Positions 1 through 6,698 of a DNA stretch of 13,349 bases are shown in pieces (position 1 is the stretch's first letter; every line of letters starts with the position of its first letter). The position numbers were made by a program, and so were the translations under genes. The DNA is from CAZFIM01 sp964519615. GTDB lineage: Bacteria; Chloroflexota; Dehalococcoidia; GIF9; UBA5629. Where the stretch lies: positions 1 through 13,349 of the forward strand of contig CAZFIM010000063.1 in NCBI GenBank assembly GCA_964519615.1, written 5' to 3'. The notes below the pieces were generated by a model. It was not told the DNA's origin, ran no database searches, and saw nothing but the letters and a program-made list of their open reading frames with translations.

Positions 1-539
1 CTATCGGCGCTGTATACTGGAACGAGGAATTGCAGATCCCGCAGAAATGCACCATGTGCGCCGAGCTGCTTGATGATCCCAATTACCTGTCTTATCTGGG
101 AGACTCCAAGCTGAAAGTTCCGCGTTGCGTGGAGGTTTGCCCCAACAATGCTCTTACCTTCGGTGACCTGGATGACGACAAAAGTAAGATTTGCCAGGTA
201 ATTGCAGCAAATCGTGTAACTCAACTGGAGCCGCTGGAAGGACAGGAGACCAATGTGGTACACCTCAATATTCCCACGGTATTTTTAGCAGGTACAGTGT
301 ACTATCCCAAAGAAGAGGAAGAAGTATTCATCGGCGCTAAAGTAAAGCTCTCCTGTAAAGAAACCGGAGAGAGCTGGGAGACGGTGACAAATGATTTCGG
401 CGATTGGGAAGTTGAGTGGCTGCCCAGGAATAAGAACATAGATATCACGATTACCTTTAACGGCTACAAACCCGCCACTTATACTGCCTATACGGATAAA
501 GACCACTATGTTGATATGACCTACCTGGAAAAGGCATAG
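1..539 (+). CDS. 4Fe-4S ferredoxin-type electron-transfer subunit of a molybdopterin oxidoreductase, 3' part
   Basis: The frame is open from position 3 to the stop at 537-539 (178 visible residues); the true start lies upstream of the window, and the TTG at 30 is internal. The visible part opens with a GAVYW segment, then KCTMC and RCVEVCP, the paired cysteines of the last cluster-binding segments of DmsB/FdhB-type ferredoxin subunits. From about residue 90 the chain becomes a domain resembling Cna-B or carboxypeptidase regulatory folds (hydrophobic VFLAGTVYY, then GAKVKL, TNDFGDWEVEWL and a final VDMTYL strand). As I recall it, this order matches the beta subunit of pyrogallol-phloroglucinol transhydroxylase, so a transhydroxylase-like or related DMSO-reductase-family complex is the best guess. 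The protein would relay electrons to a catalytic molybdenum or tungsten subunit encoded upstream. A strong terminator follows 13 bases after the stop, so this is the last gene of its operon. The family is fairly sure; the substrate is not. Confidence 0.8.
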   Translation, partial: IGAVYWNEELQIPQKCTMCAELLDDPNYLSYLGDSKLKVPRCVEVCPNNALTFGDLDDDKSKICQVIAANRVTQLEPLEGQETNVVHLNIPTVFLAGTVYYPKEEEEVFIGAKVKLSCKETGESWETVTNDFGDWEVEWLPRNKNIDITITFNGYKPATYTAYTDKDHYVDMTYLEKA

Positions 540-552
540 ATTACGTAATCAC

Positions 553-590
553 AAAAAGCCCCGGTTGTGCACTACAACCGGGGCTTTTTT
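553..590. terminator. Bidirectional rho-independent terminator
   Basis: Arms 553-568 and 574-589 are perfectly complementary over 16 bp. The GC-rich core GCCCCGGTTGT is flanked by an A run on the left and a T run on the right, with a 5-base loop (569-573). U-tracts therefore follow the hairpin in both directions. It can end the ferredoxin-subunit transcript on the plus strand and the convergent repeat-protein transcript on the minus strand. Confidence 0.93.
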
Positions 591-672
591 CATTTTTAAA
601 ACGATTACTTCTCATACACCCATGGCGTAAATATCAGCGTCTGTTTTCCGGCTCTTTGCTCCGTATTCACTT

Positions 673-2463
673 TCAATTCTCAGGAGGCAATACCGGAGGC
701 AGACCTCCCGGGCCGATAAGAGGTTCTTCCGGTTCGGGCTCCACTCCTTGAAATTTAAAATACAGGATAAATTGAATATGACCGCCTGCCTGCAGGGACT
801 GCGAAGCGGGCTGTACTCCCTGAAAGACACAACTCGGAGGTCCTCCGGAGCTGTAGGAAAGGGAATAGGTGCCCGGCGGTGCATTGCCTATACTATTGGG
901 AACCGTGGAACCGGATTCTACATAGGGTCCGTTAATTACATAGCCGACCGGCCCTGACCACGGTTCATTATTCATCATCGCCTGTACCGTGACAGTACCT
1001 TTAGCCTCCGCACTGAAGTTCAAAGTATAAACAAGGTTAGGATTACTGGCAGTTAACTTCTGTACCGGCGACGGCGTAATACTTGTCAGTGTGGCACCGA
1101 TCGGACCGCCGGAATTATACTGAAGGGTATACTTACCGCCCGGTTGATTGCCGAACGTTTGCGGAATTGTAGAATCCGAGTCTATTACCGGACCGACGAT
1201 AGTATAGTTGATAGCCCCTGAACCGATTGCGGTCTGCCAGGGTTTGCCGTCGAGCGTGGCATTCACCACAATACTGCCGCTTACCTGCTGAGAGCGGAAA
1301 TCGAGCACATACACAATCTGACCTGTAACCGTCTTCTGCGTGGGCGAAGGAGTAATTGCGACAAGCTGAGCATTGGATGGGCCGCCGCTCCTGTATGTGA
1401 CCGTGCAGTCATATCCGGCAGGTATGCTGGATAAGGTCATGGGAACCGAATGTTCAATATCGGTAATAGCACCGCTGAGAGAATACTCTACCTTGCCTGA
1501 CCACGGTGCGCCGTCAAGCGTAGCATTAACTACCACATTACCACCGACCGGGGCAGTGACAAAATTCAATGTGTAGATGATGCTGCCGCCGGAAGGGCCG
1601 AGATGCTGCAGCGGCGCAGGTGAAATAGTATTTAAAGTAGCCCCGGCGGGACCGCCGCGCTGGTAGATAAGCGTATAATCCCCGGAAGGAAGGCCGCTAA
1701 GCGTTTTCGGCGCTGATGCCTCAGCGTCATTGAAGGGTCCTTTGATATTGTAATAAACATCGCCGGACCACGGTGAGCCATTCAGTGTTGCATTTACTGT
1801 AATTGCACTGCTGGATTGACTGTGAAAATTAAGCGTATAAGAGACGGTCGTGCCGTTCTCAACATCCTGCGATGGGGCCGGAGTTATACTTGCCAGTTTG
1901 GCACCGGAGGGGCCGCCCGATTGATAGGTCACAGCATATTCCCCTGCGGGGACATCCGCATAGCTCTTAGGGACAATGGAACCCGATATGTTGTTTGGGC
2001 CGGTTATCCTGTAATGGATACCTCCCGTCCACATAGCTCCATCTAAAGTAACCAGAACCTGGATGGCTGCTTTACCTGCGGGAGCAGGGGAAGGGGGCTG
2101 GCCGGCAGGCGTACTGAAACTCCAGCTTTCAGACCAGGCCGATGTTTTATCTCCTTTACTGGCGTTCACACGCCAGTAATAGGTTTTATCATTGCTGAGT
2201 TTGCCTGAAGGTACGGTATACATGATATCTACAATGTCATTTACATCCAGCGCTATTTGCTGGAAGTTGCTGTCAGGTGCTATCTGAAGCCTGTACGAAT
2301 TTGGACCTCCGAGGCCGTTCCATGACAGTACAGGTGTTGTGGATGAGAGAATACTCCCGTTGACCGGCGTCTCCAGACTTGCTCCAAGCTCAAGCGACGG
2401 TGTCGGCATACAGGCAAATGACGATACTATAATAAGAAGCAGCGCTGTTATAATTCTTTTCAT
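673..2463 (-). CDS. Secreted or lipid-anchored protein with a fibronectin-III-like domain and five tandem modules
   Basis: I chose the ATG at 2463 (596 residues) because GGAGG sits about 8 bases upstream and the product begins with a typical signal peptide, MKRIITALLLIIVSSFAC. The upstream in-frame ATG at 2541 would add 26 polar residues and lies upstream of the likely promoter. Cys18 could be lipidated, but its preceding residues (SFA) are a poor lipobox, so simple secretion is also possible. Residues about 30-118 look like a fibronectin-III or Ig-like domain (TPVLSWNG, SYRLQIAPDSNF, TYYWRVNA, WSESWSFSTP). A Pro-rich linker (119-130) follows, then five modules at 132-213, 220-301, 309-389, 397-483 and 490-571. 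The tail is Pro/Glu-rich with no LPXTG or C-terminal membrane anchor. All-beta modules suggest a surface or extracellular binding role; no catalytic motif is seen and I do not recognise a named family. The gene is convergent with the ferredoxin gene and shares its terminator. Confidence 0.85.
   Translation of the reverse strand: MKRIITALLLIIVSSFACMPTPSLELGASLETPVNGSILSSTTPVLSWNGLGGPNSYRLQIAPDSNFQQIALDVNDIVDIMYTVPSGKLSNDKTYYWRVNASKGDKTSAWSESWSFSTPAGQPPSPAPAGKAAIQVLVTLDGAMWTGGIHYRITGPNNISGSIVPKSYADVPAGEYAVTYQSGGPSGAKLASITPAPSQDVENGTTVSYTLNFHSQSSSAITVNATLNGSPWSGDVYYNIKGPFNDAEASAPKTLSGLPSGDYTLIYQRGGPAGATLNTISPAPLQHLGPSGGSIIYTLNFVTAPVGGNVVVNATLDGAPWSGKVEYSLSGAITDIEHSVPMTLSSIPAGYDCTVTYRSGGPSNAQLVAITPSPTQKTVTGQIVYVLDFRSQQVSGSIVVNATLDGKPWQTAIGSGAINYTIVGPVIDSDSTIPQTFGNQPGGKYTLQYNSGGPIGATLTSITPSPVQKLTASNPNLVYTLNFSAEAKGTVTVQAMMNNEPWSGPVGYVINGPYVESGSTVPNSIGNAPPGTYSLSYSSGGPPSCVFQGVQPASQSLQAGGHIQFILYFKFQGVEPEPEEPLIGPGGLPPVLPPEN
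754..2070 (-). repeat. Five tandem protein modules of about 82 residues (coding repeats)
   Basis: Approximate spans on the minus strand are 1825-2070, 1561-1806, 1297-1539, 1015-1275 and 754-996. Each module has the same landmarks in order: a V-x-A-T-L-D/N-G-x-P-W-S-G opening, a Y-x-I-x-GP strand, a P-x-G-x-Y-T/S-L-x-Y turn, S/R-GGP-x-G/N-A-x-L, I-x-P-x-P-x-Q, and a closing Y-T-L-N-F strand. Module 4 has a few extra residues after its Trp, and module 5 is the most diverged (Gly-Gly-Pro kept, opening AMMNNEPWSG). The copies differ at many positions, so this is old, diverged duplication and not a recent DNA tandem repeat. Confidence 0.9.
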
Positions 2464-2494
2464 ATAGCATTCCTCCGGAGAAGTACGATGCTTT

Positions 2495-2523
2495 ACCATA
2501 TACAGAAAATGATATTTTGTCAA
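2495..2523 (-). promoter_or_regulatory. Sigma-70 promoter of the repeat protein
   Basis: On the minus strand a perfect -35 TTGACA (2523-2518) is followed by a 17-base spacer and TATGGT (2500-2495, 4 of 6 consensus bases). Transcription would start near 2488, giving a leader of about 25 bases that holds the SD of the start at 2463. This placement supports the shorter start of that gene. Confidence 0.65.
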
Positions 2524-2540
2524 TTCACATAATGCGTACA

Positions 2541-2555
2541 TTTGATAATATCAAA
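2541..2555. promoter_or_regulatory. Perfect dyad in the divergent promoter region, candidate operator
   Basis: The sequence TTTGATA-A-TATCAAA is a perfect 7-1-7 palindrome. It lies 17 bases upstream of the -35 box of the leftward promoter (2518-2523) and 62 bases upstream of the rightward -35 (2618). The shape and place suit a dimeric repressor or activator, but no matching regulator is visible nearby. Confidence 0.4.
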
Positions 2556-2617
2556 CCGATATATTACTATTGCAGCAATTCCTGAGAATAACATATGAGA
2601 GAACACATACTATTTGT

Positions 2618-2647
2618 TTGACACCACAACTTCCCCCATCATATAAT
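2618..2647 (+). promoter_or_regulatory. Consensus sigma-70 promoter of the 90-residue protein gene
   Basis: A perfect -35 TTGACA (2618-2623) and a perfect -10 TATAAT (2642-2647) are separated by 18 bases. Transcription would begin near 2654, leaving a leader of about 27 bases before the ATG at 2681. With both hexamers at full consensus this should be a strong, probably constitutive promoter, which is notable for a small orphan gene. Confidence 0.8.
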
Positions 2648-2680
2648 CATCTGGAATTTGACTCAGGAAGATGATGGATT

Positions 2681-2953
2681 ATGCGTATTAAATTAAAACC
2701 CGAACAACTGGAAAAAATGGCACAGGGAATGCCTTTTGATATACTACTGGAGCGGCCTCAGGATGTGCGCGGTTTTCTTGATCTGGTGGGGCATGAGATG
2801 CCGTGGGATGAAACCGGCTTAAGCAAGTTCTCCAATAGTAGCTCCAAACCCAACCGTCTTACATTTTCGGTAGAAGAAGGGGAAGGCTGCTTCATTTGTG
2901 ATATCCATCCTGCTCTGGCACAGCACATCTATACCGTACTATCAGGTAAATAG
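2681..2953 (+). CDS. Small hypothetical protein (90 residues)
   Basis: The ATG at 2681 is preceded by AGGAAG about 10 bases upstream and by a consensus promoter. ATGs at 2671 and 2674 are in another frame that closes at once. The product is soluble and acidic, with no signal peptide or membrane segment. It starts with an amphipathic region (MRIKLKPEQLEKMAQGMPFDILLE), followed by RGFLDLVGHEMPW and a beta-rich half (NRLTFSVEEGEGCFICDIHPALAQHIYTVL). A single CxxC occurs at about residues 70-73 (CFIC), too little to call a metal site. I do not recognise a family. The promoter, SD and even codon use make it likely a real expressed gene. It stands alone: it is divergent from the repeat-protein gene and followed by tRNA-Lys. 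Confidence 0.72.
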   Translation: MRIKLKPEQLEKMAQGMPFDILLERPQDVRGFLDLVGHEMPWDETGLSKFSNSSSKPNRLTFSVEEGEGCFICDIHPALAQHIYTVLSGK

Positions 2954-3047
2954 TTTTATTGCGCAAGCTAAGCTGTGCCCTCATTAAGCGCTGCAGATAG
3001 GGATAAATTTCTTTAACAAGGGCATTGCTGTTATAATGATACGTTGT

Positions 3048-3123
3048 GGGCCGTTAGCTCAGTTGGTAGAGCACCTGACTTTTAATCAGGGTGTCACAGG
3101 TTCGAGACCTGTACGGCCTACCA
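3048..3123 (+). tRNA. tRNA-Lys (anticodon TTT)
   Basis: The full cloverleaf can be drawn. The acceptor stem is GGGCCGT with ACGGCCT (one G-T pair), the D stem GCTC with GAGC, the anticodon stem CCTGA with TCAGG around the loop CTTTTAA, and the T stem ACAGG with CCTGT around TTCGAGA. Anticodon TTT is at 3081-3083, which specifies lysine. The discriminator A is at 3120 and CCA is encoded in the DNA (3121-3123). A TATAAT hexamer at 3032-3037 is a fair -10 box, but no good -35 lies at the right distance. No terminator with a T run is seen after the gene. Confidence 0.97.
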
Positions 3124-3238
3124 TTCAAATAATCGCACCATAATAGTAAGAATTATCGTACATTTCTTTATAGTAAGATTCAGGTATTTGTTTCCTGAGA
3201 TCAAAGAAGCTTCTATAACCGGCAGCTCTTAAAAATTT

Positions 3239-4201
3239 TTACTTTGGCTTTATTTCCCGATAGCCTTTATATTTTTCAAGTTTTTGAGGAATTGTAGATG
3301 ATTCCGGCCTCTTTAGCATAATGTCTAAATTGTCCAGTAACTCGTTCCAGTGTTCCAGTTTGCCTGCCAGAGTTAAACGCGATCGCTGCTTTTCACTTTC
3401 ACTAAAGGTTACTTTTATTTCGTCTCCCGCCATGCTTAATTCTCCCTCAATACCGCAGATCGGGCATTCAACGGGATTCTTTTGTTTTACCGTCAATAAA
3501 TTGGAATGGCAGACAGGACAAGTTCCCATTTCATCACCCATCCATTTCACTTCCTCTGCTGAATCAAGCATAGCTTCCGCCACATGACGCCCAAGCAAAC
3601 GAGCTCTTGCCAGTGCTTCATCATTAAGGACAATATTTCTATATTGTCCTGCGGCTATTACCTGCATCTGGTCAACCACTGCTATTTGCGAAGAGAAGGT
3701 GAATAAATTCATCAGGGGTAATCCCAGAGAGAGCCAGTGAGGAGTAGCGGCGCCGCCCATAGAAATAAAGCCGGCAACCCTTCTTTTGAAAGACCTTTCA
3801 TCCGGCCCCTTTGGCGCTGCTGAACCTTTGGACTGGTTGATTTTCCTTGCTTCAAGCCGGGATGTCATATCATGGGAAGGCCCCATCCTATCACTGATTA
3901 TCTTCAATAAACCCGTTGGCCCCAGAACATATACTGGCGCTCCCAATATAATTCCATCACTTGCCAGAATCTCTTCATCCAGAAAATGAAAATCATCGTC
4001 TTTAATAGCACATTCTCCGGAGCCGCCTGACATTAAAGAACGCGCACAGGAAATACAGCCCTGACATGGTTTAATATCCAGGTCCAATATGCGTATCATC
4101 CCCACCTCAACACCAGCTTCCTCTGCCGCCATCATAGCTTCTTTCACCAGTACTTCTGTATTTGCCATCTTTCTTCCGAATGAAAGTCCCAGCAGTCTCA
4201 T
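3239..4201 (-). CDS. Flavodoxin-like (NADPH-dependent FMN reductase type) oxidoreductase with C-terminal zinc ribbon
   Basis: I chose the ATG at 4201 (320 residues) because AGGAG sits 8 bases upstream; the ATG at 4222 has no SD. Residues 1-190 form a flavodoxin-like alpha/beta fold. They show MRLLGLSFGRKMANTE (phosphate-binding loop of FMN), a cysteine cluster at C46, C49, C52 and C64 (PCQGCISC then GECAIKDD) as in iron-sulfur flavoproteins and related reductases, and DGIILGAPVYVLGPTG, which usually packs on the flavin. C228, C231, C246 and C249 (CPVC and CPIC) form a zinc-ribbon or rubredoxin-like knuckle, followed by a helical tail. The likely role is cytoplasmic electron transfer or reduction of a small substrate; the exact reaction is unknown. 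It is the last gene of the leftward TRAP/acyl-CoA synthetase run, 135 bases after the beta-subunit gene, with no clear terminator after it. The cysteines could hold a 4Fe-4S cluster, but this cannot be settled from sequence. Confidence 0.85.
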   Translation of the reverse strand: MRLLGLSFGRKMANTEVLVKEAMMAAEEAGVEVGMIRILDLDIKPCQGCISCARSLMSGGSGECAIKDDDFHFLDEEILASDGIILGAPVYVLGPTGLLKIISDRMGPSHDMTSRLEARKINQSKGSAAPKGPDERSFKRRVAGFISMGGAATPHWLSLGLPLMNLFTFSSQIAVVDQMQVIAAGQYRNIVLNDEALARARLLGRHVAEAMLDSAEEVKWMGDEMGTCPVCHSNLLTVKQKNPVECPICGIEGELSMAGDEIKVTFSESEKQRSRLTLAGKLEHWNELLDNLDIMLKRPESSTIPQKLEKYKGYREIKPK

Positions 4202-4336
4202 ATTCTCATCTCCTGTTATCATTTATCAGACTAAAATTAATTGGGGGAAATCTCCTGGTACAGTGCTTATATTGCAAACAACAGATATAGTATTAGAATT
4301 TCTATTCTATCTCCCGATGACCTGACTGGAATTGAA

Positions 4337-5032
4337 TCAGTATTCAAGAATAACTCTTGAATCGACTACAACAGCGCCTTGCTTATAAGCGAAGACAGGA
4401 TTGAGATCCAGCTCTTTTATCTGTGGATATTTCTCTACGAATGCCGAAATTTTCAATAGCATCTGCTCAAGATACAATATGTCACATGGCTCCGATCCAC
4501 GAAAGCCAGTCAATAAAGTGTATCCTTTGATTTGCCTTACCATCTCGGCAGCATCTCTTTGGCTCAGAGGTACTATTCTAAAAGAAACATCCTTCATTAT
4601 CTCCACCATTACACCACCTACCCCGAACATCAATATCGGGCCAAACTGGGCATCCCTGGTCATGCCGATAATAATCTCCTGACCAGGACGCGCCATTTTT
4701 TGTACCGATACACCCTGTATAACGGCATTGGCATTATATTTTTCAGCTGAGCTAATAATTTCACGATAGGCATTTTTAGCCCCGACTATGTCCTTTATAT
4801 CAAGTTTCACACCGCCAGCATCGCTCTTGTGAATGATGTCATATGACATTACTTTTATGGCTACAGGAAACCCTATAGCCAAACTAATATCTATTACCTC
4901 TTTTTCCGATTTAGCTAATATTGCCTCATTTACCGGTATTCCTGCTTCTTTAATTAAATCTTTTGATTCGATTTCCGTTAAACAAGTTCTTTTTTCCCTG
5001 TATACCTTATCCAAAATCGCATTATCAGTCAT
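4337..5032 (-). CDS. acdB: ADP-forming acyl-CoA synthetase, beta (ATP-grasp) subunit
   Basis: The 231-residue product is an ATP-grasp_5 domain standing alone, the size of separately encoded beta subunits of ADP-forming acetyl-CoA synthetase (acetate-CoA ligase, ADP-forming). It has the expected opening helix (LTEIESKDLIKEAGIPV), the nucleotide-binding lysine in FPVAIKVMS (K60), and DIIHKSDAGGV. The His in that last motif (H68) corresponds to the second phosphohistidine of the beta subunit described for archaeal enzymes. MARPGQEIIIGMTRD and FGPILMFGVGGVMVE continue the grasp fold, and LDLNPVFA near the end is the family's metal/ATP segment. The subunit accepts phosphate from the alpha-subunit His and passes it to ADP. 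It follows the alpha gene by 70 bases. The SD is weak (AGGG about 8 bases before the ATG). The reaction is reversible, so it may make ATP from acyl-CoA or activate a carboxylate. Confidence 0.9.
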   Translation of the reverse strand: MTDNAILDKVYREKRTCLTEIESKDLIKEAGIPVNEAILAKSEKEVIDISLAIGFPVAIKVMSYDIIHKSDAGGVKLDIKDIVGAKNAYREIISSAEKYNANAVIQGVSVQKMARPGQEIIIGMTRDAQFGPILMFGVGGVMVEIMKDVSFRIVPLSQRDAAEMVRQIKGYTLLTGFRGSEPCDILYLEQMLLKISAFVEKYPQIKELDLNPVFAYKQGAVVVDSRVILEY

Positions 5033-5102
5033 TTAAATATCCCTGCTGTCATGATAATAATATTAAGCATGATGTAATGAATACTAAATAGCTGTAATTC
5101 CT

Positions 5103-6593
5103 CTATGTAGATTTAGTAATGTCGTTGAGCCAGCGATAATAAGCAATCATTTTACCCAGAGCTTTAAGGGCACGTTCGATATTGGGATAAACTGCAACAT
5201 TATTATTACGATAGTACGCACGTAATTTACGTGTCTCTGCTTCACAGGATAATTTTCCGGGCACATCGCCGCCTTCGCGGAGTATGACAACGACAGGTAT
5301 ATTCCACTTTTTTGCCATTAGAACGGGGATATCTTTCAACCATGATTTTTCTTTCCAACTAATTTGTTTGGTATAACCAAACAACTGCCGCAGCTTGCAG
5401 GAAAGCGTAAGTTTATCCAGAATGATACTGCGTACTTCTCCTGATGCTGCTAAATACTCAATAATATCCCTTATAACCTCTGCCGGCGGAAAGGGATTGG
5501 CAACATCTATAGGATTATTAGCACTGCTACCCACTGGTGGAAGCAATGCTGCTATCTTTCTTCTCAGGCCTTTACTCAAGGGTGCTATTTCAAGTCCCGC
5601 ACGATAGCTGGCATCCGTTGCCATAACGCTTACGCCACCACCACCACATATCAAGGATATACGGTTATCGATCTGTGGAGGCAGGTGAGAGAAAGCAGTA
5701 ATAGTGTCAAGCAATTCTTCAACGGAATCGACACGAATTGTACCCGTTTGACGGAATAAGGCATCCCAAATTTGCTCGCTACCTCCCAGTGAAGCAGTAT
5801 GACTGCTTACCATTATCGCCCCGCGAGGTGTTAATCCTCCTTTAAGTATAATTACCGGCTTTACAAGAGAAAGACGCTTTAATATTTCAAATGTTTCTTT
5901 GCCCTTTCTTGCTCCTTCAATATAGGCGGCAATTATCCTGGTCTGATCATCTTCTTCAAAATATCTCAGGAGCTCTGCTTCAGTTATATCACAGGCATTG
6001 CCATAGCTGACAACTTTACTCAACCTGATATCATAATCACGCGAAACACGGCAGATATCATCTAAGAGTCCACCGCTTTGAGATATAATGCCCACATGTC
6101 CCGATATTTTTTGAAAATGAGCGCTGGAAAGCTGAGTTACTCCACCGTCCGGGCTGTAAATACCAAAGCAATTGGGGCCGATGATATGCATGCCATTGCC
6201 TGTATACTGCTTAATATCAGATTCAAGCTTCCTTCCTTCACAGGTTCCTGCTTCACTAAAACCGGCACTGATAATAATCACTGCCGGAACACCCTTTGCT
6301 CTGCATTCCCTGACTATTGCAGGCACCTGGGAAGCGGTAGTCGTAATATAAACCAGATCAACAACCTCCGGAATAGCTGTAATAGAAGGATAAGCTTTAA
6401 TTCCTTCATATTCATCCAGCTTAGGATTCACCGGATACAACTGACCGCTAAAACCAAAATCACGAATTGTTTTAAAAATGGCACTACCATATCTGGTATG
6501 ATCGCGTGAGACGCCTGCTACAGCAATTGATCGGGGATAAAAAAAAGGACGGAGTTCTGTCGTTATTGTATTCTTCTTTTTATGTTCCATCAT
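5103..6593 (-). CDS. acdA: ADP-forming acyl-CoA synthetase, alpha (CoA-binding/ligase) subunit
   Basis: The start at 6593 (496 residues) has AGGAAG 7 bases upstream; the next codon is also ATG. The in-frame ATG at 6644 lies inside an inverted repeat and lacks an SD. Residues about 13-150 are a CoA-binding Rossmann domain (SIAVAGVSRD, LYPVNP, IIISAGFSEAG, GPNCFGIYSP). Residues about 160-300 are the first succinyl-CoA-ligase-like domain (GIISQSGGLL, YIEGA), including SSHTASLGG. Its H265 matches the phosphorylated active-site His of this family. Residues about 310-490 are the second flavodoxin-like ligase domain (ICGGGGVSVMATDA, NPIDV). The enzyme converts acyl-CoA + ADP + Pi to acid + ATP + CoA with the beta subunit encoded next. 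It sits between the TRAP permease gene (105 bases upstream) and acdB. Acyl specificity cannot be read from sequence; acetate, branched-chain and aryl acids are all known for relatives. Confidence 0.92.
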   Translation of the reverse strand: MMEHKKKNTITTELRPFFYPRSIAVAGVSRDHTRYGSAIFKTIRDFGFSGQLYPVNPKLDEYEGIKAYPSITAIPEVVDLVYITTTASQVPAIVRECRAKGVPAVIIISAGFSEAGTCEGRKLESDIKQYTGNGMHIIGPNCFGIYSPDGGVTQLSSAHFQKISGHVGIISQSGGLLDDICRVSRDYDIRLSKVVSYGNACDITEAELLRYFEEDDQTRIIAAYIEGARKGKETFEILKRLSLVKPVIILKGGLTPRGAIMVSSHTASLGGSEQIWDALFRQTGTIRVDSVEELLDTITAFSHLPPQIDNRISLICGGGGVSVMATDASYRAGLEIAPLSKGLRRKIAALLPPVGSSANNPIDVANPFPPAEVIRDIIEYLAASGEVRSIILDKLTLSCKLRQLFGYTKQISWKEKSWLKDIPVLMAKKWNIPVVVILREGGDVPGKLSCEAETRKLRAYYRNNNVAVYPNIERALKALGKMIAYYRWLNDITKST

Positions 6594-6629
6594 TATAATA
6601 CTTCCTGAAGACGCAATTACAGAAAAGTC

Positions 6630-6655
6630 CATAATTTGTAACAATGCAAATTATG
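6630..6655. repeat. Inverted repeat between TRAP large permease and acdA
   Basis: CATAATTTG (6630-6638) and CAAATTATG (6647-6655) are perfectly complementary 9-base arms with an 8-base loop. The repeat lies in the 105-base gap between the two genes, about 36 bases before the acdA start. No T run follows, so it is not a rho-independent terminator. It could be an mRNA hairpin or a protein-binding dyad. Confidence 0.5.
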
Positions 6656-6698
6656 AAAATTGAATACGGTTGATGAAAGTATTAATGCATATCGGAAC

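Noticed and set aside
754..2070. CRISPR-like or DNA-level tandem repeat
   Set aside because: The periodicity is in the protein. The DNA copies are diverged, of about 260 bases, and have no spacer structure.
2464..2541. Upstream start giving a 622-residue repeat protein
   Set aside because: It would place 26 polar residues before a clear signal peptide and begin upstream of the likely promoter. The ATG at 2463 has a good SD.
3121..3238. Possible terminator after the tRNA or after the flavoprotein gene (TCAGG with CCTGA near 3180-3198)
   Set aside because: The stem is only 5 bp and has no T run in either direction, so it is too weak to call.
6078..6509. 143-codon plus-strand frame opposite acdA
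   Set aside because: It lies wholly inside the well-supported acdA gene, and its translation shows no recognisable family and no SD.
6594..6644. Upstream start of acdA at 6644
   Set aside because: It has no SD and overlaps an inverted repeat. The ATG at 6593 has AGGAAG at proper spacing, and family homology begins only after it.
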